Under the pieces are notes generated by a model. The model was not told where the DNA came from. It searched no databases and worked only from the letters and a program-made list of their open reading frames with translations. Shown piece after piece: positions 54,476 through 62,831 of a DNA stretch of 64,000 bases. The stretch's first letter is position 1; each line of letters starts with the position of its first letter. Origin of the DNA: an uncultured Roseobacter sp. GTDB taxonomy: Bacteria > Pseudomonadota > Alphaproteobacteria > Rhodobacterales > Rhodobacteraceae. Where the stretch lies: the NCBI GenBank assembly GCA_947488305.1, contig CANKZM010000008.1:1-64000 (forward strand). Reading direction: 5' to 3'. Position numbers and translations under genes: made by a program.

Positions 54476-54487
54476 CGCTGATCAGCG
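54476..54487. promoter_or_regulatory. Palindrome in the gap upstream of the DhaKL gene
   Basis: CGCTGATCAGCG is a perfect 12-base palindrome about 180 bases upstream of the DhaKL start codon and 85 bases downstream of the SDR stop. LacI-type repressors bind such symmetrical sites, and a LacI gene is in this operon. No other gene is seen in this 278-base gap. Confidence 0.35.
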
Positions 54488-54572
54488 CAAAGATGAATGA
54501 GGGCGATCTCATCAAATCACCATGATTACCGGACCGCCAAATCCCGGTACACCCTCGAGCTGGACGGGCCGT

Positions 54573-55310
54573 TCAATACGTGGCACGACCGCCCGACAGG
54601 TCAAAAACACCACCTGTCGTAAAGCTGTTATCGCGAGAGCATAACCAGGCAATCATGGACGCAGCTTCAGCCACCTCCAAGAAGCGGTTCCTCGGAATCT
54701 TGGACAACATATAATCGATATGCTCCTGGCTCATTTGATCGAAGATGCGCGTCCTTGCCGCCGCTGGCGTCACACAATTGACGGCAATATCCTGACCAGC
54801 GAGCTCTTTTCCCAACGATTTTGTCAAACCGATCACACCTGCTTTTGATGCCGAATAGGCTGACGCATTGGGGTTGCCTTCCTTGCCAGCGATGGAAGCG
54901 ACATTCACGATCCGGCCATAGCCTGCTGACCGCATGGTGGGCACCACCGCCTTGTTTACATGGAATGTTCCAAGAAGGTTGATGTCCACGATCTTCGCAA
55001 ACTCCTCGATCGGATAGTCCTCGACCGTTGCGTTCATTCCGGCGACTCCAGCGGAGTTTACGAGAATGTCGATGCGCCCTGCGGCCTCCAGCGTCTCATC
55101 CCGAGCAGCGCAAACGTTGCTCCAATCTGCGATATCAACCGGGGCGGCCAGACTGCCAGTGCCAAGCTCCGCTGCGGTCTTGGCGGCAAGCTCCTGATCA
55201 TTGTCCCAAATGACGACACGAGCACCACGCTGTTGCAATTCCTCGCAAACCGCACGCCCAATTCCCTGCGCACCACCGGTGACGACGGCGACCTGCCCTG
55301 CAAACTCCAT
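54573..55310 (-). CDS. Short-chain dehydrogenase/reductase (SDR family)
   Basis: 245 residues. The cofactor motif is VVTGGAQGIG; an Asp at the end of the next strand (WDND) favours NAD over NADP; NSAGVAG, the catalytic Ser in NVASIAGKEG and YSASK are present. It ends GGVFDLSGGRATY. I chose ATG 55310, which overlaps the epimerase stop by one base. In similar operons such SDRs oxidise a sugar alcohol or a 2-keto-3-deoxy-sugar acid. Substrate unknown. Confidence 0.85.
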   Translation of the reverse strand: MEFAGQVAVVTGGAQGIGRAVCEELQQRGARVVIWDNDQELAAKTAAELGTGSLAAPVDIADWSNVCAARDETLEAAGRIDILVNSAGVAGMNATVEDYPIEEFAKIVDINLLGTFHVNKAVVPTMRSAGYGRIVNVASIAGKEGNPNASAYSASKAGVIGLTKSLGKELAGQDIAVNCVTPAAARTRIFDQMSQEHIDYMLSKIPRNRFLEVAEAASMIAWLCSRDNSFTTGGVFDLSGGRATY

Positions 55311-56158
55311 CAGGCGGCATCCCACCCGTCGCGAATACACCGATACCCGTCACGGTAATATGCTTCCGGGCTTTCTGCGAAATCCCGCCAAACCCTTGTT
55401 GCGGCAGCGAGTTCCGGCAATCCCCGGCCAAAGGCTTCAATCGTCAACCAGCGATCATAGCCTGAGGCCTTAATGGCGCGAAAAGTCTCCGCCCAGGGAA
55501 TATGCCCACGCCCCGGGACACCCCGATCGTTCTCAGATATATGGATGTGCACGACATGCTCCGCATTGCGGGAAAAGGCATCAACTGGGTCACGCTCCTC
55601 GATATTCGCGTGGAAGGTGTCGTACATTGTTTTGATCGCCGGGTGATCCAACGACGACGTATAGGCGCATAAGTCGTCCATGGTATTGGCAAAATAGGAC
55701 TCAAAACGGTTGATGGCTTCCAATGCCAACACAACCCCATTCGCCTGCGCGTAGTCTCCCACCTGCGCATGAACCTCGCGAGCACGCTCAAATTCTGCCT
55801 CGGTGGTGCCTGAGCCGGAAAAGTGCCCTAATGTCTGATGCAATGGCCCCCCGATGGCATCGGCACCTAGGGCTGCCGTACAATCAACGCACCATTTCAG
55901 GTAGTTTACCGCTGCATGACGTATTGCGGCATCCTCACTAAGGGGGTTCATTTCAAGCGCAGGCACAACCGAAATACCTGTTCTCTCCAACCCCATTTCG
56001 TCCAGCATCTTTCCAATTTGGGCGTATGTATCGGGCGAGCCATCAAATATTGGAATCTCAACCCCGTCGTACCCGGTCTTCTTGATGTCAGCCAAGAGCG
56101 CCTTGTGTTCCTCCCCGACTGACGTCGTCCAAAGCAGCATGCAAAACCCGATCTTCAC
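55310..56158 (-). CDS. Ketose 3-epimerase-like TIM-barrel protein (D-tagatose 3-epimerase family)
   Basis: 282 residues. It starts KIGFCMLLWTTSVGEEH; the metal site is formed by Glu in LALEAINRFESYF, Asp in TMYDTFHANIEERDP, His in VHIHISENDRGVPG and Glu in LTIEAFGRGLPEL. These patterns are those of the D-tagatose/D-psicose 3-epimerase group. It is first of a pair with the SDR gene and diverges from the gene at 56313. It could epimerise a ketose produced by the SDR. Confidence 0.84.
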   Translation of the reverse strand: MKIGFCMLLWTTSVGEEHKALLADIKKTGYDGVEIPIFDGSPDTYAQIGKMLDEMGLERTGISVVPALEMNPLSEDAAIRHAAVNYLKWCVDCTAALGADAIGGPLHQTLGHFSGSGTTEAEFERAREVHAQVGDYAQANGVVLALEAINRFESYFANTMDDLCAYTSSLDHPAIKTMYDTFHANIEERDPVDAFSRNAEHVVHIHISENDRGVPGRGHIPWAETFRAIKASGYDRWLTIEAFGRGLPELAAATRVWRDFAESPEAYYRDGYRCIRDGWDAA

Positions 56159-56228
56159 AAGACCTCTCCCCCAAATATCAAGCCTACCGACCTATACAGC
56201 GAAAATGAGGGACAACCAAAGCAATTAT

Positions 56229-56242
56229 GATGTGCGCACGTC
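56229..56242. promoter_or_regulatory. Imperfect palindrome in divergent gap
   Basis: GATGTGCGCACGTC matches its reverse complement at 12 of 14 positions, with a central CG as in LacI-type operators. It lies between the divergent epimerase and TIM-barrel genes, 71 and 70 bases from their starts. Confidence 0.35.
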
Positions 56243-56312
56243 AAAAAACTGAATACTTTTCTTCGTGAGTGTGCAAGCATGCCGCATCAATGCCAAATCT
56301 GGGGAGGACAAC

Positions 56313-57356
56313 ATGGGAAGCGATACTTATCCCAAGCTACACAATGCTATGTGGCCGGGGCTGGTTGGGAAGGGCGAGGAAGAGCCACCTATCAGTCTGG
56401 ACAAAATGCTGGATCTGACTGCAGCGGCCGAAGTCGATGGCGTGAAATTCGACGGCGTCGATCTGTTCCTGGCGGAACCACATACACCCATTGACGCGAC
56501 TGATGACACGATAAAAGCACTGGCCGATAACGTTGGCGGTCGCGGCCTCAAAATTGGCTCAGCCGTCGCACCCGTCTGGCCCCCCGTGGGCGGCGGCTCT
56601 GCGATGGATGAGGGGGAAGGCAGACAATCCTTTCTCAATGCAGTCAGCCAGTCTTGCCGTATCATGGGATTATTGCGTGAACTTGGCGTGCGAGACGGGG
56701 GCGTTATCCGCGTCGATACCGCAACCGACGTTGCCAGCTGGGCAAAAGACCCGGCAGCCAATACTGCGAAAATGGCTGAAACCATGCGACAGGCCTGCGA
56801 TATCGCAGAGGACCACGGAGAGAAACTCGCGGCAGAAGGTGAAATCTGCTGGGGTGGCATGCACAGCTGGAAACACATGCTTGAGCTTCTCGAAGCCGTC
56901 GACCGCCCGGGAACGTTTGGATTTCAGGCGGATCTCGCACATACAATGCTCTACGCGCTCGGCTATAATGCTCCGGAACACAGGTTGTTGCCAGAAGGGT
57001 ACGATTGGAATGACCCGGCGGAGCTGGACGCCGCGCTGAAGACAATCACCGATGCGTTGCGCCCATGGACCCTTGATTTCCACGTGGCGCAAAACGACGG
57101 GACAGTACACGGCAGCGGAAGCCATGACAAAACCGGACGTCACTGCATGGCAACTGATCCGAACGGAAAGCTCGACGTAGTCAAACATTCAGGATTTTGG
57201 CTCAACAACGCAGACGGCTCGCCAACAAAAGCGATGCGGCACATCTGCTGGGACGGATGCATGTTCCCCAATGCGGTCTTGGAGGACCAGCAAACCTGGA
57301 ATGACATTCTCGCCGCGATGATCCGGGTCCGGGACGCGCACGGTTGGCAGGCTTAG
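56313..57356 (+). CDS. TIM-barrel sugar isomerase/epimerase-like protein
   Basis: 347 residues. The start [20 protein letters not shown] leads a barrel that includes [32 protein letters not shown] (metal Glu), [16 protein letters not shown] and [21 protein letters not shown] (several His and Asp). I recognise the xylose-isomerase-like fold but not the exact subfamily. GGGGAGG lies just ahead of ATG 56313. It is 10 bases before a Gfo/Idh gene, forming a second isomerase plus oxidoreductase pair in this island. Confidence 0.78.
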   Translation: MGSDTYPKLHNAMWPGLVGKGEEEPPISLDKMLDLTAAAEVDGVKFDGVDLFLAEPHTPIDATDDTIKALADNVGGRGLKIGSAVAPVWPPVGGGSAMDEGEGRQSFLNAVSQSCRIMGLLRELGVRDGGVIRVDTATDVASWAKDPAANTAKMAETMRQACDIAEDHGEKLAAEGEICWGGMHSWKHMLELLEAVDRPGTFGFQADLAHTMLYALGYNAPEHRLLPEGYDWNDPAELDAALKTITDALRPWTLDFHVAQNDGTVHGSGSHDKTGRHCMATDPNGKLDVVKHSGFWLNNADGSPTKAMRHICWDGCMFPNAVLEDQQTWNDILAAMIRVRDAHGWQA

Positions 57357-57366
57357 GGAGGCGGAT

Positions 57367-58503
57367 ATGACAAAACCCAAACTCAGAATCGGAATGGTGG
57401 GCTATGGCTTTATGGGGCGAACCCATTCCAACGCCTTCCTGACGGCGCCGCGGTTCTTCGATTTGCCAAGACAGCCCGAATTGACCGCCATCTGCGCACG
57501 CGACAAAGACCGTGCGGAAGCCTTTGCGCAGAACTGGGGATATCAGTCGGTCGAGACAGATTGGCGGGCGCTGGTTTCGCGGGACGACATTGATCTGATC
57601 GACATCGCGGCTCCGAATGACACGCATATGGAAATCGCTATCGCTGCCGCCCAAGCGGGTAAAATGGTGATGTGCGAAAAACCTTTGGGACGGTCCAGCG
57701 CGGAAAGCCAGAAGATGGTAGATGCCGTCGAAAAGGCCGGGGTAGCCAATATGGTCTGGTACAATTACCGCCGCATCCCTGCTGTGACTTTGGCCAAGAA
57801 CCTGATCGATGACGGTCAGCTGGGACGCATCTTTCACTACCGTGCCAAGTTCCTCCAAGACTGGACCATTTCAGCCGATCTGCCGCAGGGCGGCGAAGGG
57901 CTCTGGCGGCTTGACAAAGCCGTCGCCGGGAGCGGTGTCACAGGTGACTTGCTGGCCCATTGCATCGACACCGCCATGTGGCTGAATGGTGGAATCGACA
58001 AGGTGACGGCAATGACTGAGACCTTTGTGAAGGAGCGCGAGCACACATTGACCGGCAAGGTTGAACCTGTCGGAATCGACGATGCCTGCGCCTTTATGGG
58101 CCGTTTTTCCAACGGATCGTTGGCGACGTTCGAGTCGACGCGGTATGCGCGAGGTCACAAGGCGCTCTATACGTTGGAGATCAACGGTGAACACGGTTCT
58201 CTGTTCTGGGATCTGCACGATCTACACCGGCTGGAGTACTTCGACCATCGCGATGAAGGGCTGATGCGCGGCTGGCGATCGGTTCACGTCACCGATGGCG
58301 AACACCCCTATATGGACAAATGGTGGGTACCGGGTCTCTCCATCGGCTATGATGAGAGCTTCACGCATCAGGCGGCAGATTTCATCATGGGACTGGACGG
58401 TAAGGCCGCTGCGCCAACCTTTGCGGACGCCTTGAAGACCGACAAGGTGACCGATGCGGTTCTGAAGTCCGCCGAAACCGGACAATGGGAAGCTGCCAAG
58501 TAA
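57367..58503 (+). CDS. Gfo/Idh/MocA family oxidoreductase
   Basis: 378 residues. The NAD motif is [17 protein letters not shown], followed by [16 protein letters not shown], the EKP motif, and [14 protein letters not shown] with the catalytic-region His and Asp. The C-terminal part shows [18 protein letters not shown] and a Trp-rich stretch. It oxidises a sugar or sugar-derived ketone or alcohol. GGAGG lies just ahead of the ATG. A strong hairpin (58526-58552) follows its stop, ending the two-gene unit. Confidence 0.87.
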   Translation: MTKPKLRIGMVGYGFMGRTHSNAFLTAPRFFDLPRQPELTAICARDKDRAEAFAQNWGYQSVETDWRALVSRDDIDLIDIAAPNDTHMEIAIAAAQAGKMVMCEKPLGRSSAESQKMVDAVEKAGVANMVWYNYRRIPAVTLAKNLIDDGQLGRIFHYRAKFLQDWTISADLPQGGEGLWRLDKAVAGSGVTGDLLAHCIDTAMWLNGGIDKVTAMTETFVKEREHTLTGKVEPVGIDDACAFMGRFSNGSLATFESTRYARGHKALYTLEINGEHGSLFWDLHDLHRLEYFDHRDEGLMRGWRSVHVTDGEHPYMDKWWVPGLSIGYDESFTHQAADFIMGLDGKAAAPTFADALKTDKVTDAVLKSAETGQWEAAK

Positions 58504-58525
58504 CGCAAACTGCTTGAGACAGCGA

Positions 58526-58552
58526 GACGAGCCATCTGCCAGTTGGCTCGTC
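58526..58552 (+). terminator. Hairpin after the Gfo/Idh gene
   Basis: GACGAGCCA and TGGCTCGTC form a 9-base perfect stem with a 9-base loop, 23 bases after the stop codon. No T run follows, so it may be a weak or Rho-assisted terminator. Confidence 0.5.
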
Positions 58553-58598
58553 CAGATATTGCGCTAGCTCTACCATTACCCAGTTGGAGAGGCGCGAT

Positions 58599-59156
58599 AT
58601 GTCAGCGATTAAAGAATGTCTATTTGCAGCCACTGTGCTGGCTGGATTAGCTGTACCAGGCCTTGCTGGAGAGCAGGTCCTTGAAGACTTCGCGGCCAAT
58701 CCGGAGCAGCGATGGGACTACGTCGCGGATACGGTTATGGGTGGTGTTTCCGACGGACAGGCCGTGATGGCCAAAATCGACGGCGCACCAGGCATGCGCC
58801 TCACCGGAGATGTAAGTACCAAGAATAATGGCGGTTTTATTCAGGTGCGTCGCATGTTGCCAGACGGCTTGCCGGAAGGCACCTCCGGATTGGAAATGGA
58901 CGTCCGCGGGAACGGCGAGCCCTACTATGTCTTCCTTCGGACCACTGAGACGACGCGCCAGTGGTTCTTTTACAACGTCGCTTTTTCCACCGGTTCTGAT
59001 TGGGAAACCGTCCGCATTCCAATTGAAGCCTTTAAACGGTCACACGCCCATCTGAGCGAAAAAATCGATCCGCAGGAGGTCATAAGCATCCATCTGGCAG
59101 CTTACGGCAAGGACTATGAAGCAGATCTGATGGTGCGCGAAATTCGGTTGTATTGA
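58599..59156 (+). CDS. Secreted CIA30-domain protein
   Basis: 185 residues. A signal peptide ends near residue 24 (LAVPGLAG-EQ). The rest is the CIA30 fold, first known in complex I assembly: LEDFAANPEQRWDYVADTVMGGVSDG gives the entry (two joined blocks) and LEMDVRGNGEPYYVFLR, then WETVRIPIEAF and EVISIHLAAYG. The domain is a jelly-roll related to carbohydrate-binding modules, and here it is exported. I chose ATG 58599, with GGAGAGG ahead. It lies between a sugar oxidoreductase and the cupin gene, so a sugar-binding role outside the cytoplasm is a fair guess. Confidence 0.78.
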   Translation: MSAIKECLFAATVLAGLAVPGLAGEQVLEDFAANPEQRWDYVADTVMGGVSDGQAVMAKIDGAPGMRLTGDVSTKNNGGFIQVRRMLPDGLPEGTSGLEMDVRGNGEPYYVFLRTTETTRQWFFYNVAFSTGSDWETVRIPIEAFKRSHAHLSEKIDPQEVISIHLAAYGKDYEADLMVREIRLY

Positions 59157-59162
59157 GCTGGA

Positions 59163-59561
59163 TCAGCGCAAGGTTTTCCACGGAGACTGGTCAGCCACGT
59201 CCACCAGTTCGTACCCGGCATCCCCAACGCATGGCCCAAGGATCGCAAGGAGCCTAGCGTCAGAAGAGCCGACATTGAAGCTGGCATGTACCACATCGGC
59301 ACCTATGAAAACGGAATCTCCTGGCCCCAGAATCCGTTTCTCCTGATCCAGCCATTGTTCGACCTCGCCCGCGATCACATAGATGACTTCCTCCTGATCG
59401 GGGTGCTTGTGGAAATTATGCCCTTCGCCCGGCGTAATGTTCACCTCGATCACTGTCAGATCTTTCGCTCCGGTTGCCGGAGGGCTGCTCATCCATCGCA
59501 ACTGCCCCCAATCCAGCACTTCGGGTGGTGTTTCACGAGATAGTTTGAAGGTTCCGGTCAT
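59163..59561 (-). CDS. Cupin domain protein
   Basis: 132 residues of a single cupin barrel. The first motif is GHNFHKHPDQEEVIYVIAGEVE (two His and Glu ligands) and the second GDSVFIGADVVHASFNVG with the third His. It is last in the operon with the PEP-hydrolase-like, Tm-1-like and PfkB genes, three bases after the first of these. Cupins next to sugar enzymes may be isomerases or sensors. The reaction is unknown. Confidence 0.82.
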   Translation of the reverse strand: MTGTFKLSRETPPEVLDWGQLRWMSSPPATGAKDLTVIEVNITPGEGHNFHKHPDQEEVIYVIAGEVEQWLDQEKRILGPGDSVFIGADVVHASFNVGSSDARLLAILGPCVGDAGYELVDVADQSPWKTLR

Positions 59562-59564
59562 TTC

Positions 59565-60401
59565 CTACTCCTTCCCGATATTTACAAACGCCTGCATCTG
59601 GGCAGTCAGTGCCTGTTCACTTGGCAACCGCTCCATCGAACTGGCACCATAAAACCCATGGCAGGTTTTGCAGCGGTCCAGCACGTATGCCGCGTCCTGC
59701 GGCATCGATATGGGTCCCCCATGGCATAGAATGATGACATCCTCGCGTATCTGGCGGGCCGCATCAGCAATGGCGTCGATTTCCGCCGAGCAATCCTCTA
59801 GTGCCAGCGCTGTATCCGCACCGATATTTCCACCCGTCGTGAGGCCCATGTGGGCAACAATGATGTCTGCACCGGCCTGCGCCATCGCGGCAGCTTCCTG
59901 CGGATTGAACACATAGGGCGTCGTTAGCATATCTCGCGCATGGGCCGCGCGGATCATATCGACTTCTAAACCGAACCCCATTCCCGTTTCCTCAAGATTG
60001 GCGCGGAACGTGCCATCAATCAGGCCTACGGTTGGGAAATTCTGCACGCCTGAAAAACCGAGCGCCGTCAATTCATCAAGAAAACTGTCGCGCAACATGA
60101 ATGGGTCGGTGCCATTCACGCCAGCCAGAACAGGAGTGTCCCGGACCACTGGCAAAACCTCACGGGCCATCTCAACCACGATGTCATTGGCGTTGCCATA
60201 GGCCAATAGCCCCGCCAACGACCCACGCCCGGCCATGCGGTAGCGCCCGGAATTGTAGATGACGATTAGATCAACACCGCCGGCCTCTTCGCACCGCGCT
60301 GAAAGCCCGGTGCCCGCGCCGCCGCCGATGATCGGGCGCCCCGCATCGATTTTAGCGCGCAATCGGGCGATGATTTCGGCACGTGGTATCTTTGGCATCA
60401 A
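59565..60401 (-). CDS. PEP-hydrolase-like TIM-barrel protein (PF09370 family)
   Basis: 278 residues. [93 protein letters not shown] and [11 protein letters not shown] (quoted as separate blocks) show the barrel. The family is related to PEP-mutase-like enzymes and its chemistry is not established. It overlaps the Tm-1-like gene by four bases; in tomato Tm-1 the two modules are one chain. A C-C hydrolase or lyase role on a sugar acid is inference. Confidence 0.83.
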   Translation of the reverse strand: MMPKIPRAEIIARLRAKIDAGRPIIGGGAGTGLSARCEEAGGVDLIVIYNSGRYRMAGRGSLAGLLAYGNANDIVVEMAREVLPVVRDTPVLAGVNGTDPFMLRDSFLDELTALGFSGVQNFPTVGLIDGTFRANLEETGMGFGLEVDMIRAAHARDMLTTPYVFNPQEAAAMAQAGADIIVAHMGLTTGGNIGADTALALEDCSAEIDAIADAARQIREDVIILCHGGPISMPQDAAYVLDRCKTCHGFYGASSMERLPSEQALTAQMQAFVNIGKE

Positions 60402-61618
60402 TTGCCTCCTGCAATGCTGTGGTATTCTGCCAATGCGGCTTCAGCGAATTCGATGGTGTTCAGGTTCATTGGAACACGGATTACCTTGCGACTCTCGGTC
60501 GTCTCCACACCTGTTTCGATGGCAAGAAACAACGCCTCATCCGCCTCCGGGTCATGGAAAGGTTGCCCCGGCGCATCGATGGCGCTCACGCCTCCTTCAG
60601 GCAGAAGAAAGCGCACCGGGCCTTGCATCTGATTGAGACGGTTTGCAATCCATTCGCCGAACAGGGTGTTTTCCGTTGGGGTCGTCCGCATCAGAGTGAC
60701 TTGCGGATTATGCACATGGAATTTGCGGTCCTTAAAAGCGGCAGGCACTTCCTCTCGGGCACCAAAGTTCACCATGTCCAGCGCCCCGCAAGATCCGACA
60801 TAGGGCACCTTCGAGCGGATCACCGCTCCCATCCGGTCCTCTGTTGCCGGAAAGACCCCGCCCACGATCATATCCGCAACCTCAGTGGTGGTCAGATCGA
60901 TAACTGCTTCGATCATCCCGCTGTCCACAAGCCGCTCCATGGATTGCCCGCCGGTGCCAGTGGCATGAAAAACAATGGGATCCACGACCGCCTCAAGGAT
61001 ATCAGCGACGTGAGACACGCAAACCGTCGTGACACCGAACATCGTCAAGCCAACGGCCGGGCGCAGATTCGCCTCTGGGACATTGCCCGCGCGCTGCATC
61101 ATGCCCGCCAGCGAATGCGCCGCATTCCCCAAAATCCTGCTCGAAATCCGGTTCAGACCCTGAATATCGCTTACCGAATATACCATCGAAATGTCGCTTG
61201 GACCGACGTAGGGCGCCACGTTCCCGCTGGCCACAGTTGAGACCAGAACCTTTGGAATTCCGACAGGCAGCGACCGCATGGCGGGGGCGATCAACGCGGT
61301 GCCCCCGGACCCACCTGCTCCGATCATGCCGCCAATCCAGTCAGCCTTGCGTGTGTAATTTTCAAAAGCTTTTGCCATCGCCGAAACAGCATTGCCACGG
61401 TCGGATTGCCCAAGCACGGCCTGAGCGCCCTGTGGATGGCAGGCCGCGACCTCGGCAGCAGAGATATCCGTGGATGACCCCTTTGGCGGGCCGGTGCTGA
61501 GATCGAGTGTTCGTACGTCCACTCCCACCGCGCGTAACCGGTCTGCAATGTAGTTGAGTTCAGCAGATTTCGTGTCGAAGGTGCCAGCAACAGCAGCAAA
61601 GGTCACGCTGACCGCCAT
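60398..61618 (-). CDS. Tm-1-like ATP-binding domain protein (UPF0261)
   Basis: 406 residues. It has the UPF0261 signatures: [19 protein letters not shown] at the start, [25 protein letters not shown] (joined motifs with the phosphate loop), [27 protein letters not shown] and [10 protein letters not shown]. The tomato homologue Tm-1 binds ATP and blocks a viral replicase; bacterial function is unknown. Here it is followed by the PEP-hydrolase-like gene (four-base overlap) and preceded by a PfkB kinase gene (16-base overlap), suggesting a metabolic role on a phosphorylated sugar or sugar acid. Confidence 0.85.
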   Translation of the reverse strand: MAVSVTFAAVAGTFDTKSAELNYIADRLRAVGVDVRTLDLSTGPPKGSSTDISAAEVAACHPQGAQAVLGQSDRGNAVSAMAKAFENYTRKADWIGGMIGAGGSGGTALIAPAMRSLPVGIPKVLVSTVASGNVAPYVGPSDISMVYSVSDIQGLNRISSRILGNAAHSLAGMMQRAGNVPEANLRPAVGLTMFGVTTVCVSHVADILEAVVDPIVFHATGTGGQSMERLVDSGMIEAVIDLTTTEVADMIVGGVFPATEDRMGAVIRSKVPYVGSCGALDMVNFGAREEVPAAFKDRKFHVHNPQVTLMRTTPTENTLFGEWIANRLNQMQGPVRFLLPEGGVSAIDAPGQPFHDPEADEALFLAIETGVETTESRKVIRVPMNLNTIEFAEAALAEYHSIAGGN

Positions 61619-62547
61619 GCCGCCATGGCAGCTTCGGTCTGATCGCGATCAACAATTCCGGCATCCGATCCTAGCCCGGATGCAACCAGTGATGCTGAAG
61701 CGGTTCCAAGGTGCCCGCATTCCAGGAGCGAACGGCCATCCGCAAGCCCCGCGATGAACCCAGCGGTATAGGCATCCCCGCACCCTGTCGTGTCCACGAC
61801 GTCGATATCATAGACGGGAACATGTACGCGACCATCGCCATCCGCGATCATCGACCCCTCCGCACCCATGGTGAGCACACAGCATTTGACGCCGCGGCTT
61901 TGGAAGAAGTGGATGTTTTCTTCAACGCCCGAAACGCCTGAGAGTATCTCTGCCTCTTCAATAGACGGTACGAAGTAATCAATATGAGGCAAAAGAGGTT
62001 CGACGAATTTCCATGTATCAGGCCCGGCCCCTACAAGGTCCCATGTGGTGACACAGCCTGCTTCCTGTGCCGCCTGCAAAAGTGCGCGCGAAGGCTCGCC
62101 GTCCATTTTTGCCAACAACCCCGTGCCCCCCAGATGGAGGAAGCGGCAATCAAGGACATCGGCCAGAATGTCCGGCGATACGTCAAAATGATCCGATGCG
62201 CCTCGACAATGGAGCGCAGGGCGTTCGCCATTTGGCCTGACGTTCAGGATAGTGGCCGAGGTTTCCACGCCCTCGACCTGACGCATCAAACGACAGTCGA
62301 TCCCCACCTTGTCCATGTGATTGAGGACAAAATCAGCCTTTTCGTCATCTCCGACAGCACCAACTGCCTGACATTTCAACCCCAGCTTGGCCAGATCGAC
62401 GACGGTCCCGCCGGCGGTTCCTGCAACCGTCAACCGGATCTCATCGATGAATTCGACGTTTCCACCGGGCGGGATGTGTTCAATTGGTCGGCCCAGAACG
62501 TCCAGAATGTAGAGGCCGACAACTGAAACATCAAAACCTCTTCTCAT
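61603..62547 (-). CDS. PfkB-family carbohydrate kinase
   Basis: 314 residues from ATG 62547, which has GGAG eight bases ahead. It starts FDVSVVGLYILDVLGRP, has the substrate motif TVAGTAGGTVVDLAKLG and the catalytic TTGCGDAYTAGFIAGL; the usual Ala of GAGD is Cys, a tolerated change. It overlaps the Tm-1-like gene by 16 bases and the small membrane protein by four. An in-frame open stretch to 62784 lies over that membrane protein gene and is not family-like. Likely function: phosphorylates the sugar imported by the transporter encoded upstream. Confidence 0.84.
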   Translation of the reverse strand: MRRGFDVSVVGLYILDVLGRPIEHIPPGGNVEFIDEIRLTVAGTAGGTVVDLAKLGLKCQAVGAVGDDEKADFVLNHMDKVGIDCRLMRQVEGVETSATILNVRPNGERPALHCRGASDHFDVSPDILADVLDCRFLHLGGTGLLAKMDGEPSRALLQAAQEAGCVTTWDLVGAGPDTWKFVEPLLPHIDYFVPSIEEAEILSGVSGVEENIHFFQSRGVKCCVLTMGAEGSMIADGDGRVHVPVYDIDVVDTTGCGDAYTAGFIAGLADGRSLLECGHLGTASASLVASGLGSDAGIVDRDQTEAAMAAWRSA

Positions 62548-62831
62548 CTCAAGGTCTCCAGATACTCCACGTACAAGAAGGCTGTTCCGATCCCGAGGGA
62601 CGCCGCCACGGCAAGGACGATCAGGACGATCACGAGTACTTTGACCAGTTTTCCGGCAGGCACACCCTCGCGGCAGAAGGGTACCAGATTGAAGACCAGC
62701 GCCCCAATCACAACAGTGACACACCCAATGGAAAAGAGGGTCAGCGAAAATGGCTGAAAAATCGCGAGAATGGACAAGACACAAAGTCCGATAATAAGTC
62801 GTTCGACGAGTTTTGCCTGGGATGCTGTCAT
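62544..62831 (-). CDS. Small membrane protein of the sugar ABC operon
   Basis: 95 residues with three likely membrane helices (about 11-30, 33-52 and 62-88; LIIGLCVLSILAIFQPF starts the first). No family is recognised. It overlaps the ABC ATPase by four bases and the PfkB gene by four, so it is made with the transporter. Small membrane subunits of similar size occur in glycerol-type ABC operons, and it may be an accessory subunit of this transporter. Confidence 0.65.
   Translation of the reverse strand: MTASQAKLVERLIIGLCVLSILAIFQPFSLTLFSIGCVTVVIGALVFNLVPFCREGVPAGKLVKVLVIVLIVLAVAASLGIGTAFLYVEYLETLR

Noticed and set aside
62548-62784. N-terminal extension of the PfkB kinase
   Set aside because: The extension has no kinase similarity and covers the small membrane protein gene in another frame. 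ATG 62547 has a ribosome site and starts the fold directly.
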